Shown: piece by piece, positions 1 through 5,189 of the stretch
Numbering within the stretch: the stretch's first letter is position 1
Layout of the letters: every line of letters begins with the position of its first letter
NCBI GenBank assembly: GCA_020722825.1
Contig: DYKC01000075.1
Coordinates: forward strand, 1 to 5,189
Source: Vermiphilus sp.
GTDB lineage: Bacteria > Ratteibacteria > UBA8468 > B48-G9 > JAFGKM01
Length of the DNA stretch: 5,189 nt
Reading direction: 5' to 3'
Notes under the pieces: model-generated
The model's input: only the letters and a program-made list of their open reading frames with translations
Told to the model about the DNA's origin: nothing
Databases searched by the model: none
Made by a program: the position numbers and the translations under genes

Positions 1-925
1 TATGAACCTCATCCTCAAGTGCGGGGTCTATTGTCACCCCCAGAACCTTTGATGGACAGGATATTTTTGTCTGGATGATATCCATTGCCTCTCCAACCTC
101 TTTTAACGGAAGGTCCTTACTGCCGGTTATACTTATCAGAATGTTTTTTGCCTCGATAATGTCGCTTTTTTCTATCAGAGGGTCGTCAATTGCGGTTCTT
201 GCTGCATTTTCTATACTGCCTTCACCCTTACCGTATCCAAGTCCGACAATGCCTCTGCCTGCATTTTCCACTATTGAGCATATGTCGGCAAAGTCAATAT
301 CAAGAAGTTTCTGTTTATATATCAAATCTGTGATTGAAGAGACTGTCCTTGAAATTTTGTCGTCTATCTTTCCGAAGGCATCCTGAAAGGCGGTTTTTTC
401 ATCAACAATCTCGTACATCTTCTGGTTGGGTATGTGGATAAGGGTATCCACATTACTCTCAAGTAATTCAATGCCTTTTTTTGCATGTTCAATTCTGCGG
501 TCACCTTCAAAGTCAAAAGGTGTGGTGACAATTGATATGACAATTGCGCCAACATCCTTTGCTATCTTTGCAATAACAGGCGAACTGCCTGTTCCTGTTC
601 CTCCACCCAATCCTGCTATCAGAAAAATTATATGGGTGTTTTTCAGCACCTCGCGTATCGTTTCCTGGTCCTCGTTTGCCGCAAATTTACCTTTTTCAGG
701 GTCCCTGCCTGTTCCCCTTCCATGTGTGGTTTTTTCACCTATCTGGGTTTTTATATCAGCCTTTGAGTATTTGAGGTTATTTGCATCCGTGTTAAAGACA
801 ACAAACGTGATTCCCTGTATCCTTTCATATATCCGGGATATTATGCTACTCCCGGCGTTTCCAACCCCGACAAGTTTTACATTGATACTGCCGTTTTCTT
901 CTTTATCCTCTATAAGTTTAACCAT
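1..925 (-). CDS. ftsZ: Cell division protein FtsZ, 3' end cut by the left window edge
   Basis: FtsZ is the tubulin-like GTPase that polymerises into the cytoplasmic division ring. The frame reads from ATG at 925 to the left edge without a stop, giving 308 residues. An in-frame TAA directly before the ATG fixes the start region, and AAGGGA lies 6 nt upstream. Visible landmarks are the G-box GVGNAGSS (residues 20-27), NTDANNL (45-51), the tubulin signature GGGTGTG (107-113), PFDFEG (136-141), IPNQKM (165-170), and the T7 synergy loop DIDFAD (209-214). The T7 aspartates D211 and D214 correspond to E. coli D209 and D212, so GTPase activity is expected. The C-terminal subdomain is largely present, but the linker and the FtsA-binding tail lie outside. 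Oddities are GNAG in place of the usual GGxG, S27 where Asn is usual, and Asp at the first T7 position where E. coli has Asn207. The family assignment is certain. Confidence 0.97.
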   Translation of the reverse strand, partial: MVKLIEDKEENGSINVKLVGVGNAGSSIISRIYERIQGITFVVFNTDANNLKYSKADIKTQIGEKTTHGRGTGRDPEKGKFAANEDQETIREVLKNTHIIFLIAGLGGGTGTGSSPVIAKIAKDVGAIVISIVTTPFDFEGDRRIEHAKKGIELLESNVDTLIHIPNQKMYEIVDEKTAFQDAFGKIDDKISRTVSSITDLIYKQKLLDIDFADICSIVENAGRGIVGLGYGKGEGSIENAARTAIDDPLIEKSDIIEAKNILISITGSKDLPLKEVGEAMDIIQTKISCPSKVLGVTIDPALEDEVH

Positions 926-931
926 TTATAA

Positions 932-937
932 TCCCTT
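932..937 (-). promoter_or_regulatory. Putative ribosome binding site of ftsZ
   Basis: On the minus strand AAGGGA ends 6 nt before the ATG at 925. It is a partial match to AAGGAG with good spacing, and together with the in-frame stop just before the ATG it supports that start. Confidence 0.45.
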
Positions 938-955
938 AACTAAATTGATTTCATC

Positions 956-983
956 CATATAGCATTGTTGGCATCATCATCAA
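956..983 (-). promoter_or_regulatory. Possible sigma-70-like promoter for ftsZ
   Basis: In the ftsA-ftsZ gap the minus strand reads TTGATG (983-978), a 16 nt spacer, then TATATG (961-956). Each hexamer matches its consensus at 4 of 6 positions. The bases TGC directly before the -10 box give an extended -10 element. The predicted transcript would start near 948, about 23 nt before the ftsZ ATG. A separate ftsZ promoter would fit the need for far more FtsZ than FtsQ or FtsA. This rests on sequence inspection alone, and such matches arise by chance in AT-rich gaps. Confidence 0.3.
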
Positions 984-1086
984 CTCCTTCATCGTATGTT
1001 TAATCCGTCTCCTCGTTTCCTCCTTGCCGTCTTGTTATCTGGCGAACTCAACCCGGTATTGCTATAATTTTGACGGAGAACTGGTA

Positions 1087-2340
1087 TTAAAACCATTTCC
1101 TTGTCAACTCTTTTGTCTTCTGCCAGATTTTTTCCCAGCGGGTTTTTGGTTCATTTCTGCGTTCCTGTTTTGATGCCAGAAGCAACAGACCTATGCCTGA
1201 CGAAAATTCGGGCTGAAGAAAACTTTCATCAAGGTTAAACAGGTTTTTGGGTAGAGCAACTCTCGCCGGCATTTCAAAAATATCCTCGGCAAGTCTTGTT
1301 ATACCTTTCAGTTTTGCACATCCTCCAGATATGACTACTTCTGAACCGGATGTGTGAAGCAATACGGATTTCTCAATTTTGTGTTTTACCATATCTTCAA
1401 ATATTTCGTGCATCCTTTCATATACTATTTTAGATATCTCTCCCACCATAACCTTTCTTGAAAGTTTGCCTGAAAGGTTGAATATATCTACCTTTTCCGT
1501 CAGTATTCTGTCCTCTTCTTTACAGAGCGACGGATAATTGCACCATCCATGTTTCTTTTTGATTTCTTCGGCAAAGGCAACCGGTGTATATAGTCCCTTG
1601 GCAAGGTCTATATCAATATTTCCCCCACCTACCTTGAGAGAGTCTGTTATAACTATGCTGCCTTCCGAAAATATGGTTATATCGGTGGTTGCCTTTCCTA
1701 TATCCATAAGGAGACAACCAACCTTTTTCTCTTCTTCCGTCAGGGTTGCTTCAGCCACTGCCCAGGAATGAGGATATATGTTTTCTATCTCAGCACCTGC
1801 ATCCTTTATGCATTTTGTAATATCTTTTAGAGGGTTTGTGTCAACGGTTATAACCTGTACCTTCATCTCCAGAACATTGCCGTGCATCCCCACAGGTTCT
1901 TTCTTTGTTTTATTCAGGTTGTCTATTTTGTATTCCTGCGGGACAGTATACAATACCTTTTTATCTGTCCCGTTGGCTGCAATGGCTGCGCTTTTTATTT
2001 CTTTTCTAAGGTGGTTAATGTCAGCATTTACTATTTCCCTGCCCGGCGGTTCAATTTCTGTCCTTTTGGCATATAGCGTTCCTTTCAGGTGTCCTCCGCC
2101 TATTCCGATGGTAACCCAGACTATTTTCTCTCCGATGATTTCTTTCAGTCCTTTCAGTGTTTTAAAGATGTAGTTGCTTGCTGCTTCAATATCTGCAATT
2201 CTGCCCTTTTTTACTACCTCTTCAGGCAGGTTCTGAACCTCAACACCGATAACCTCTATGCCGTTGTTACGTAGTATCCCGGAGATTCCAAAAATTTTGC
2301 TTGTACCTATGTCAAGAGCAGTTATTATGTCATCGTTCAT
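1087..2340 (-). CDS. ftsA: Cell division protein FtsA, membrane tether of the Z-ring
   Basis: FtsA is an actin-fold ATPase that polymerises at the membrane, binds the FtsZ tail and links the ring to later divisome proteins. The 417-residue product has the family's usual length. It shows the phosphate-1 loop ALDIGTSK (8-15), the FtsA-specific 1C (SHS2) domain at about residues 74-165 including VGMHGNVLEM (150-159), the phosphate-2 loop DIGKATTD (213-220), the segment VGGGNIDIDLAKGL (237-250), and the adenosine motif ISGGCAKLKG (337-346). The tail from about residue 400, with W402, W406, W416 and F417 among basic residues, is the expected amphipathic membrane-targeting helix. The ATG lies inside the end of ftsQ (11 bp overlap) without a clear ribosome binding site, which suggests translational coupling. 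The phosphate-2 loop is unusual: K216-A217 replace the common Gly-Gly. Family assignment is secure. Confidence 0.97.
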   Translation of the reverse strand: MNDDIITALDIGTSKIFGISGILRNNGIEVIGVEVQNLPEEVVKKGRIADIEAASNYIFKTLKGLKEIIGEKIVWVTIGIGGGHLKGTLYAKRTEIEPPGREIVNADINHLRKEIKSAAIAANGTDKKVLYTVPQEYKIDNLNKTKKEPVGMHGNVLEMKVQVITVDTNPLKDITKCIKDAGAEIENIYPHSWAVAEATLTEEEKKVGCLLMDIGKATTDITIFSEGSIVITDSLKVGGGNIDIDLAKGLYTPVAFAEEIKKKHGWCNYPSLCKEEDRILTEKVDIFNLSGKLSRKVMVGEISKIVYERMHEIFEDMVKHKIEKSVLLHTSGSEVVISGGCAKLKGITRLAEDIFEMPARVALPKNLFNLDESFLQPEFSSGIGLLLLASKQERRNEPKTRWEKIWQKTKELTRKWF

Positions 2341-3133
2341 CTCTTTTTTGTAAATGTTTCACGTATGGATGTTGAAAGCGTAAATCAATGTACTCCCATT
2401 CGGTTGAGTTCTTTTCCAACTCCTTAAGCACTGTCTTCAGTTTATCAAACCTTTCAGATATATTTGTGTTCAGGATGAAGCCCTTTCCAGTATCTGTTGA
2501 ATTCAGAATTATTTCAGTGGGCTTTATTATCCTGATGCTCCCAAGATTGAAATATTTCTGCAGATTGTAAAAATTATACCACTTTTCAATCTCCTTTAAA
2601 ACCTCCAGTTTCCACATTTCCTGTGTTTCTATGCTGTTATGTTTAACATTTATTCCCTGGACCCTTAAGAGATTTTCTGAAATTTCTGGAGTAGACAGTA
2701 TTTTCCCTGCCCTGTCAACGAAAAAAATATCCTTTCCATTTTCCAGTATAATCCATGGTTTTCTCAAAACTACTTCTATTTCAAGGGTTGAAGGATAAAC
2801 TTTTCTTATGATGCAGTTTTCCACCTCTCGTATCTTTATTATCTGTTCCCTGAGTGCATCAATATCAAGGAAAAGCAGGTTCCTGCCTGTTTCTATCTCC
2901 AGAAGACCGGTTATCAGTGGACGGGCGCTATATGGAGTTATGAGAACCTCTTTCACCTTGAACGTTTTAATATTCCATAAAAGAGAGGTTAAGAACCTTT
3001 TGAGGTTGACTACCCCATAGAAGACGATTGCAGTAGCAACTATGGCAAGAATAATTCTGATTCTTTTCTTCCTTCTCTGCCAGATTTCCTGCCTGACCTC
3101 TCTGATTCTTTCATCTGTTTTTTTTCTTGGCAT
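2330..3133 (-). CDS. ftsQ: Cell division protein FtsQ (POTRA domain, bitopic membrane protein)
   Basis: FtsQ is a single-pass membrane scaffold of the divisome that joins early cytoplasmic proteins to FtsB/FtsL and the septal synthase. From ATG 3133 the product has 267 residues: a basic cytoplasmic tail rich in Arg and Lys, one hydrophobic segment at about 26-43, then a periplasmic POTRA domain at about 57-126. The POTRA domain includes GRNLLFLD (83-90) and VYPSTLEIEV (112-121). A beta domain follows with FFVDRAGKIL (137-146) and the typical ending YIDLRF (248-253). A TTG four codons upstream (3145) would extend the frame. I prefer the ATG because neither start has a strong binding site and ATG is the commoner codon. 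The start overlaps ddl by 23 bp and the stop overlaps ftsA by 11 bp. FtsQ sequences are poorly conserved, so identification rests on architecture, motifs and position together. Confidence 0.93.
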   Translation of the reverse strand: MPRKKTDERIREVRQEIWQRRKKRIRIILAIVATAIVFYGVVNLKRFLTSLLWNIKTFKVKEVLITPYSARPLITGLLEIETGRNLLFLDIDALREQIIKIREVENCIIRKVYPSTLEIEVVLRKPWIILENGKDIFFVDRAGKILSTPEISENLLRVQGINVKHNSIETQEMWKLEVLKEIEKWYNFYNLQKYFNLGSIRIIKPTEIILNSTDTGKGFILNTNISERFDKLKTVLKELEKNSTEWEYIDLRFQHPYVKHLQKRDER

Positions 3134-4028
3134 TTTTCTCGGCAAACATCACTATTTTTTCGCAGAGGTTTTCGAACGAAATCCCTCTGGCTCTTGCTGC
3201 ATCTGGAAAGAGGCTCAGGTCTGTCAGCCCCGGGATTGTATTAACGTCCAGTATATATGGTATGCCGCGCCTTTCAATCAGTTCCATCCTGGCAAGACCC
3301 GAGCATCCGAGTATTTTATAGGCGTTCAGAGAGATAGATTCTATTTTTTTAACCGTTTTTTCCTTCAAACGTGGCGGTATTATATGCCTACTGCCTCCTG
3401 TGGTATACTTTGCCTTATAGTCGTAGAAACCTGTGGGTGTCTCTATTTCTATCACCGGAAGGACCTCTGGGTTGTCGTTGCCAAGTATCCCAACGGTAAC
3501 CTCGGTACCGCTGATATATTTCTCAACAAATACCTGGTCGTCTATGGAAAAACATTCTTTAATCGCAGACTTCAACTGTCTCTCGTCTTTTACGATTTTT
3601 ATGCCGATGGTAGACCCGAGATTGGCGGGCTTTACCACTGCAGGCAGGCTGAACGGGAGAGATATTTTTTTGCCTTTTTCAACCTCCACGAATTCCGGAG
3701 TAGGAAGTTTGTGATAAGCAAGGATTTTCTTTGTCATAATCTTGTTCAGGCATACCGCAGAAGCCCTGACTCCAGAACCTGTGTAGGGAATTTTCAAGAC
3801 CTCAAGAAATCCCTGTATGCTCCCGCCTTCACCCATGCCTCCGTGAAGTGCTATGAAAACACATTCAGGTTTTACCTCAAGAATTTTTTTGAAAAAATTC
3901 TTCTTTGCAGGGTCAAGCAGGAATATCTTATATCCCTTTTTTTTCAGTGCACGGGCGACAGCCCTGCCGGAGAGAAGAGAGACTTCTCTTTCAGGACTTT
4001 CCCCTCCAAACAGCACCACTATCCTCAT
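3111..4028 (-). CDS. ddl: D-alanine--D-alanine ligase
   Basis: Ddl joins two D-alanines in an ATP-dependent cytoplasmic reaction, and MurF then adds the dipeptide to the peptidoglycan precursor. The 305-residue ATP-grasp protein matches E. coli DdlB in length. Motifs are FGGESPEREVSLLSG (7-21; E13 matches E. coli E15), ALHGGMGEGGSIQG (60-73), IPYTGSG (80-86), VVKPANLGST (131-140), EKYISGTEVTVGILG (169-183), the omega-loop YDYKAKY (202-208), R247, and DVNTIPGLT (261-269). The omega-loop Lys-Tyr pair (K207, Y208) points to D-Ala-D-Ala and away from the D-lactate-type ligases of vancomycin resistance. Two metal ligands are exchanged relative to E. coli: E249 stands for D257 and D261 for E270, while N263 keeps N272. 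The usual GEDG is GEGG here. The ATG has a well-placed AGGAG, and the 3' end overlaps ftsQ. Confidence 0.97.
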   Translation of the reverse strand: MRIVVLFGGESPEREVSLLSGRAVARALKKKGYKIFLLDPAKKNFFKKILEVKPECVFIALHGGMGEGGSIQGFLEVLKIPYTGSGVRASAVCLNKIMTKKILAYHKLPTPEFVEVEKGKKISLPFSLPAVVKPANLGSTIGIKIVKDERQLKSAIKECFSIDDQVFVEKYISGTEVTVGILGNDNPEVLPVIEIETPTGFYDYKAKYTTGGSRHIIPPRLKEKTVKKIESISLNAYKILGCSGLARMELIERRGIPYILDVNTIPGLTDLSLFPDAARARGISFENLCEKIVMFAEKNAKKKNR

Positions 4029-4034
4029 TATTCT

Positions 4035-4039
4035 CTCCT
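4035..4039 (-). promoter_or_regulatory. Ribosome binding site of ddl
   Basis: On the minus strand AGGAG (part of AGGAGAG) ends 6 nt before the ddl ATG at 4028. It is the clearest Shine-Dalgarno sequence in the window and fixes this start. Confidence 0.7.
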
Positions 4040-4050
4040 GATTTTCCCGT

Positions 4051-4093
4051 TCGTTTCCTCCCCATTGAGGGGGAGGATAAGGTGAGGGTGAAA
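4051..4093. repeat. GC-rich imperfect palindrome, possibly a dispersed intergenic repeat
   Basis: In the murB-ddl gap, TCCTCCCC (4056-4063) pairs with GGGGAGGA (4070-4077) around a 6 nt loop, giving a perfect 8 bp stem. The flank towards murB is GGTGAGGGTGAAAA on the plus strand. C/G-rich modules of the form CCTCACC...CCTC...GAGG are common as dispersed intergenic repeats in many bacteria, so this is plausibly one copy; only one is visible here. There is no T-run after the stem on the minus strand, so it is not a standard terminator. It could stall or process the murB-ddl transcript. The stem is directly seen. The repeat identity and outer limits are inferred. Confidence 0.5.
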
Positions 4094-4099
4094 ATTGTA

Positions 4100-4993
4100 T
4101 CAGAATTTCCCGACAATCTTTATTTCAGTTTCAAGGTTTATATTATACACCCTTTTAACCTTTTCCTTAACAATATTTATCAAACTGTATATCTCTGCAG
4201 ATGTTGCCTCCGATTTATTCACTATGAAATTAGCATGTTTCTCAGATATGCAGGCACCCCCTTTGCAAAGGCCTTTCAGTCCGCATTTTTCTATCAGTTC
4301 GCCTGCAAAGTGTCCTGGTGGATTTTTGAATACGCTGCCTGCCGATGGATATTCAAGCGGCTGGCTCAACAGCCTCTTTTCCATATGTCGGTTAATCTCT
4401 TTTCTTATCTTCTCACTCTCTCCCTTCTGCAGTTGTATTGAAACCCTGTATATAAAAACATTCTCAAGCCCGCTTGACCTATACCTGAAATCTATCTCCC
4501 TACGAGACAGGATGTATGACTTACCACCCCCGATGGGAAGAACCTCCAGCTCTTTTATGATTTCAGAAAACCACACAGTTTTGAGGCCTGCGTTTGATAT
4601 AACCGCACCTCCGACGGTGCCGGGTATCCCCGCGAGAAACTCAGAGCCTGCAAGGGAACTGATAAGACAGGTCTTAAGCAGTGTTGAAAGATGGACCCCT
4701 GATTCGCAGATAACCTGTTGGTTTTCAACACAGATGTGGTTAAGGTTCTTCGTGGTAAGAACGATACCTTCAAACCCTTCGTCACTTATAAGGAGGTTTG
4801 TACCGTTCCCGATTACCAGCAGGGGGATTCCGGTCCCTGCGGATAAAGAGAGGATTTTGTTTGCTTCGCAGATATCCCTTGGAGAAAGAAGGTATCTTGC
4901 GGGTCCACCTGTCCTGAAACCTGTTAGAGAAGAGAGTGGGACGTTCTCTTCTACCATCCCGCATATTTCATCCAACTTTTTTCTTATTTCCAT
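4100..4993 (-). CDS. murB: UDP-N-acetylenolpyruvoylglucosamine reductase MurB
   Basis: MurB is the cytoplasmic FAD enzyme that uses NADPH to reduce UDP-GlcNAc-enolpyruvate to UDP-MurNAc, the second committed step of peptidoglycan synthesis. The 297-residue length and motif set fit the shorter type II MurB of Gram-positives and many other phyla. Landmarks are FRTGGPA (26-32), IGNGTNLLISD (61-71), FLAGIPGTVGGAV (119-131), FRYRSS (169-174; R172 is the likely substrate-binding Arg), PSAGSVFKNP (216-225; S220 is the proton-donating Ser) and KHANFIVN (252-259). E290 in the terminal LETEIKIVG is the likely catalytic Glu. S133 replaces the Met usual before NAG in the GGAVxMNAG motif. The ATG at 4993 has only a weak TAGG upstream, formed partly by the stop of the preceding frame, which ends 5 bp earlier. 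That suggests co-transcription and coupled translation. Assignment is secure. Confidence 0.97.
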   Translation of the reverse strand: MEIRKKLDEICGMVEENVPLSSLTGFRTGGPARYLLSPRDICEANKILSLSAGTGIPLLVIGNGTNLLISDEGFEGIVLTTKNLNHICVENQQVICESGVHLSTLLKTCLISSLAGSEFLAGIPGTVGGAVISNAGLKTVWFSEIIKELEVLPIGGGKSYILSRREIDFRYRSSGLENVFIYRVSIQLQKGESEKIRKEINRHMEKRLLSQPLEYPSAGSVFKNPPGHFAGELIEKCGLKGLCKGGACISEKHANFIVNKSEATSAEIYSLINIVKEKVKRVYNINLETEIKIVGKF

Positions 4994-4998
4994 ACAAC

Positions 4999-5189
4999 CT
5001 AGTAATATACTACCTTATATCCCTTTCCGTCAATTTTTATTACAGTTTTCTCTGGACAGAACACATCTCTTGGATTGTAAAAAACACCGGGTATAATTGA
5101 TGTAGTTACATTTGAGGGTGCAAGATTTAAAGATGTGTGGTATGATGTCAAATGACAAAAAGACATAGCACTCCTACTCAAACTCTTGA
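4999..5189 (-). CDS. Unrecognised reading frame upstream of murB, probably the 3' end of a gene cut by the right edge
   Basis: I do not recognise this protein. The frame is open from the right edge to a TAG at 5001-4999, only 5 bp before the murB ATG, and such tight spacing is typical of a co-transcribed gene. The visible part is about 62 residues. It has no membrane segment and ends in alternating hydrophobic and polar residues (KTVIKIDGKGYKVVYY) suggestive of beta strands. An internal ATG at 5166 with AGGAG (5175-5171) four bases upstream could instead start a free-standing 55-residue protein. A TTG at 5181 is a third option. In many dcw clusters murC precedes murB, but this end does not resemble a MurC C-terminus. 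Being a real coding region is likely from its position. Function is unknown. Confidence 0.45.
   Translation of the reverse strand, partial: KSLSRSAMSFCHLTSYHTSLNLAPSNVTTSIIPGVFYNPRDVFCPEKTVIKIDGKGYKVVYY

Larger units (their letters stand above)
926..1086. other. Intergenic gap between ftsA and ftsZ
   Basis: This is the longest non-coding stretch in the window (161 bp) and the only large break among ftsQ, ftsA and ftsZ. It holds the possible ftsZ promoter and a purine-rich minus-strand tract, GGAGGAAACGAGGAG (1023-1009). That tract looks like a strong ribosome binding site but has no ATG, GTG or TTG at usable spacing. A 13-codon Met-rich frame (992-951, minus) follows further down with no suitable binding site. 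No hairpin with a T-run is visible, so I see no intrinsic terminator. Nothing here can be called a gene. Confidence 0.6.

Noticed and set aside
426..962. 178-residue plus-strand open frame
   Set aside because: It is antisense to ftsZ. The opposite strand carries the tubulin signature and T7 loop, so this frame is a shadow.
951..992. Short Met-rich minus-strand frame (13 codons) that could be an ftsZ leader peptide
   Set aside because: The nearest purine-rich tract is too far upstream of the ATG, and the putative promoter overlaps the frame, so translation is unlikely.
1032..1068. TATAAT on the plus strand (1063-1068), a possible antisense promoter into ftsA
   Set aside because: No good -35 hexamer lies at 16-18 nt. 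The best-spaced candidate, CTGGCG, matches only 3 of 6, and there is no gene on the plus strand.
3134..3145. TTG start extending ftsQ by four residues
   Set aside because: It has no ribosome binding site, and the ATG at 3133 gives the same repeated MPRK-like beginning with a commoner start codon. The longer form cannot be fully excluded.
4056..4077. Intrinsic terminator after murB
   Set aside because: The stem is good, but on the transcribed strand it is followed by AACGAACGGG and not by a T-run, so it does not fit a Rho-independent terminator.
3042..4085. 347-residue plus-strand open frame
   Set aside because: It lies opposite ddl and the start of ftsQ, which both have clear family motifs. 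The translation shows no recognisable domain, looks low in coding character (many Phe, Tyr and Cys), and is best explained as an antisense shadow.
4095..5096. 333-residue plus-strand open frame
   Set aside because: It is fully antisense to murB, which has all expected catalytic motifs. The predicted protein is rich in Ser, Pro and Phe with no family resemblance.
5123..5151. Perfect TTGACA on the minus strand (5151-5146) as a promoter for murB
   Set aside because: At 17 nt spacing the -10 region is AAATCT, matching TATAAT at only 2 of 6 positions. The best alternative needs a 15 nt spacer. It also lies inside an open frame that probably encodes protein.

Overview
The window is the middle-to-late part of a division and cell wall (dcw) gene cluster, all on the minus strand. 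Read in the direction of transcription (right to left) the order is: an unrecognised reading frame at the right edge, murB, ddl, ftsQ, ftsA, and ftsZ, which runs off the left edge. Coding density is about 95 %, base composition is moderately AT-rich by eye, and no plus-strand gene is credible. The long plus-strand open frames are antisense shadows of ddl, murB, ftsA and ftsZ.

Layout. At 4999-5189 is a frame open to the right edge that stops 5 bp before murB. MurB (4100-4993) makes UDP-MurNAc, and Ddl (3111-4028) makes the D-Ala-D-Ala dipeptide. A 71 bp gap between them (4029-4099) holds a GC-rich inverted repeat and the ddl ribosome binding site. The ddl stop overlaps the ftsQ start by 23 bp and ftsQ overlaps ftsA by 11 bp, so ddl-ftsQ-ftsA looks translationally coupled. 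A 161 bp gap (926-1086) then separates ftsA from ftsZ and may carry a dedicated ftsZ promoter. FtsZ (left edge to 925) shows 308 residues. Its C-terminal linker and FtsA-binding tail are outside the window.

How the genes work together. MurB and Ddl supply peptidoglycan precursors in the cytoplasm. FtsZ forms the GTP-dependent ring, FtsA tethers it to the membrane through a C-terminal amphipathic helix, and FtsQ is the bitopic scaffold that recruits later division proteins. The order murB-ddl-ftsQ-ftsA-ftsZ is the classical bacterial one, as in Proteobacteria and several candidate phyla.

Organism. This is a walled bacterium. The proteins are clearly orthologous to the textbook families but diverge at normally fixed positions: the FtsZ G-box, the FtsA phosphate-2 loop, and an Asp/Glu exchange at two Ddl metal ligands. 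With the moderate GC content this suggests a little-sampled lineage, perhaps a candidate phylum such as Omnitrophota or a relative. That is a low-confidence guess from general impression and not from a search.

I see no new multi-gene system here. The points worth checking are residue-level departures in conserved enzymes, the unidentified frame upstream of murB where murC often sits, and the two intergenic gaps.
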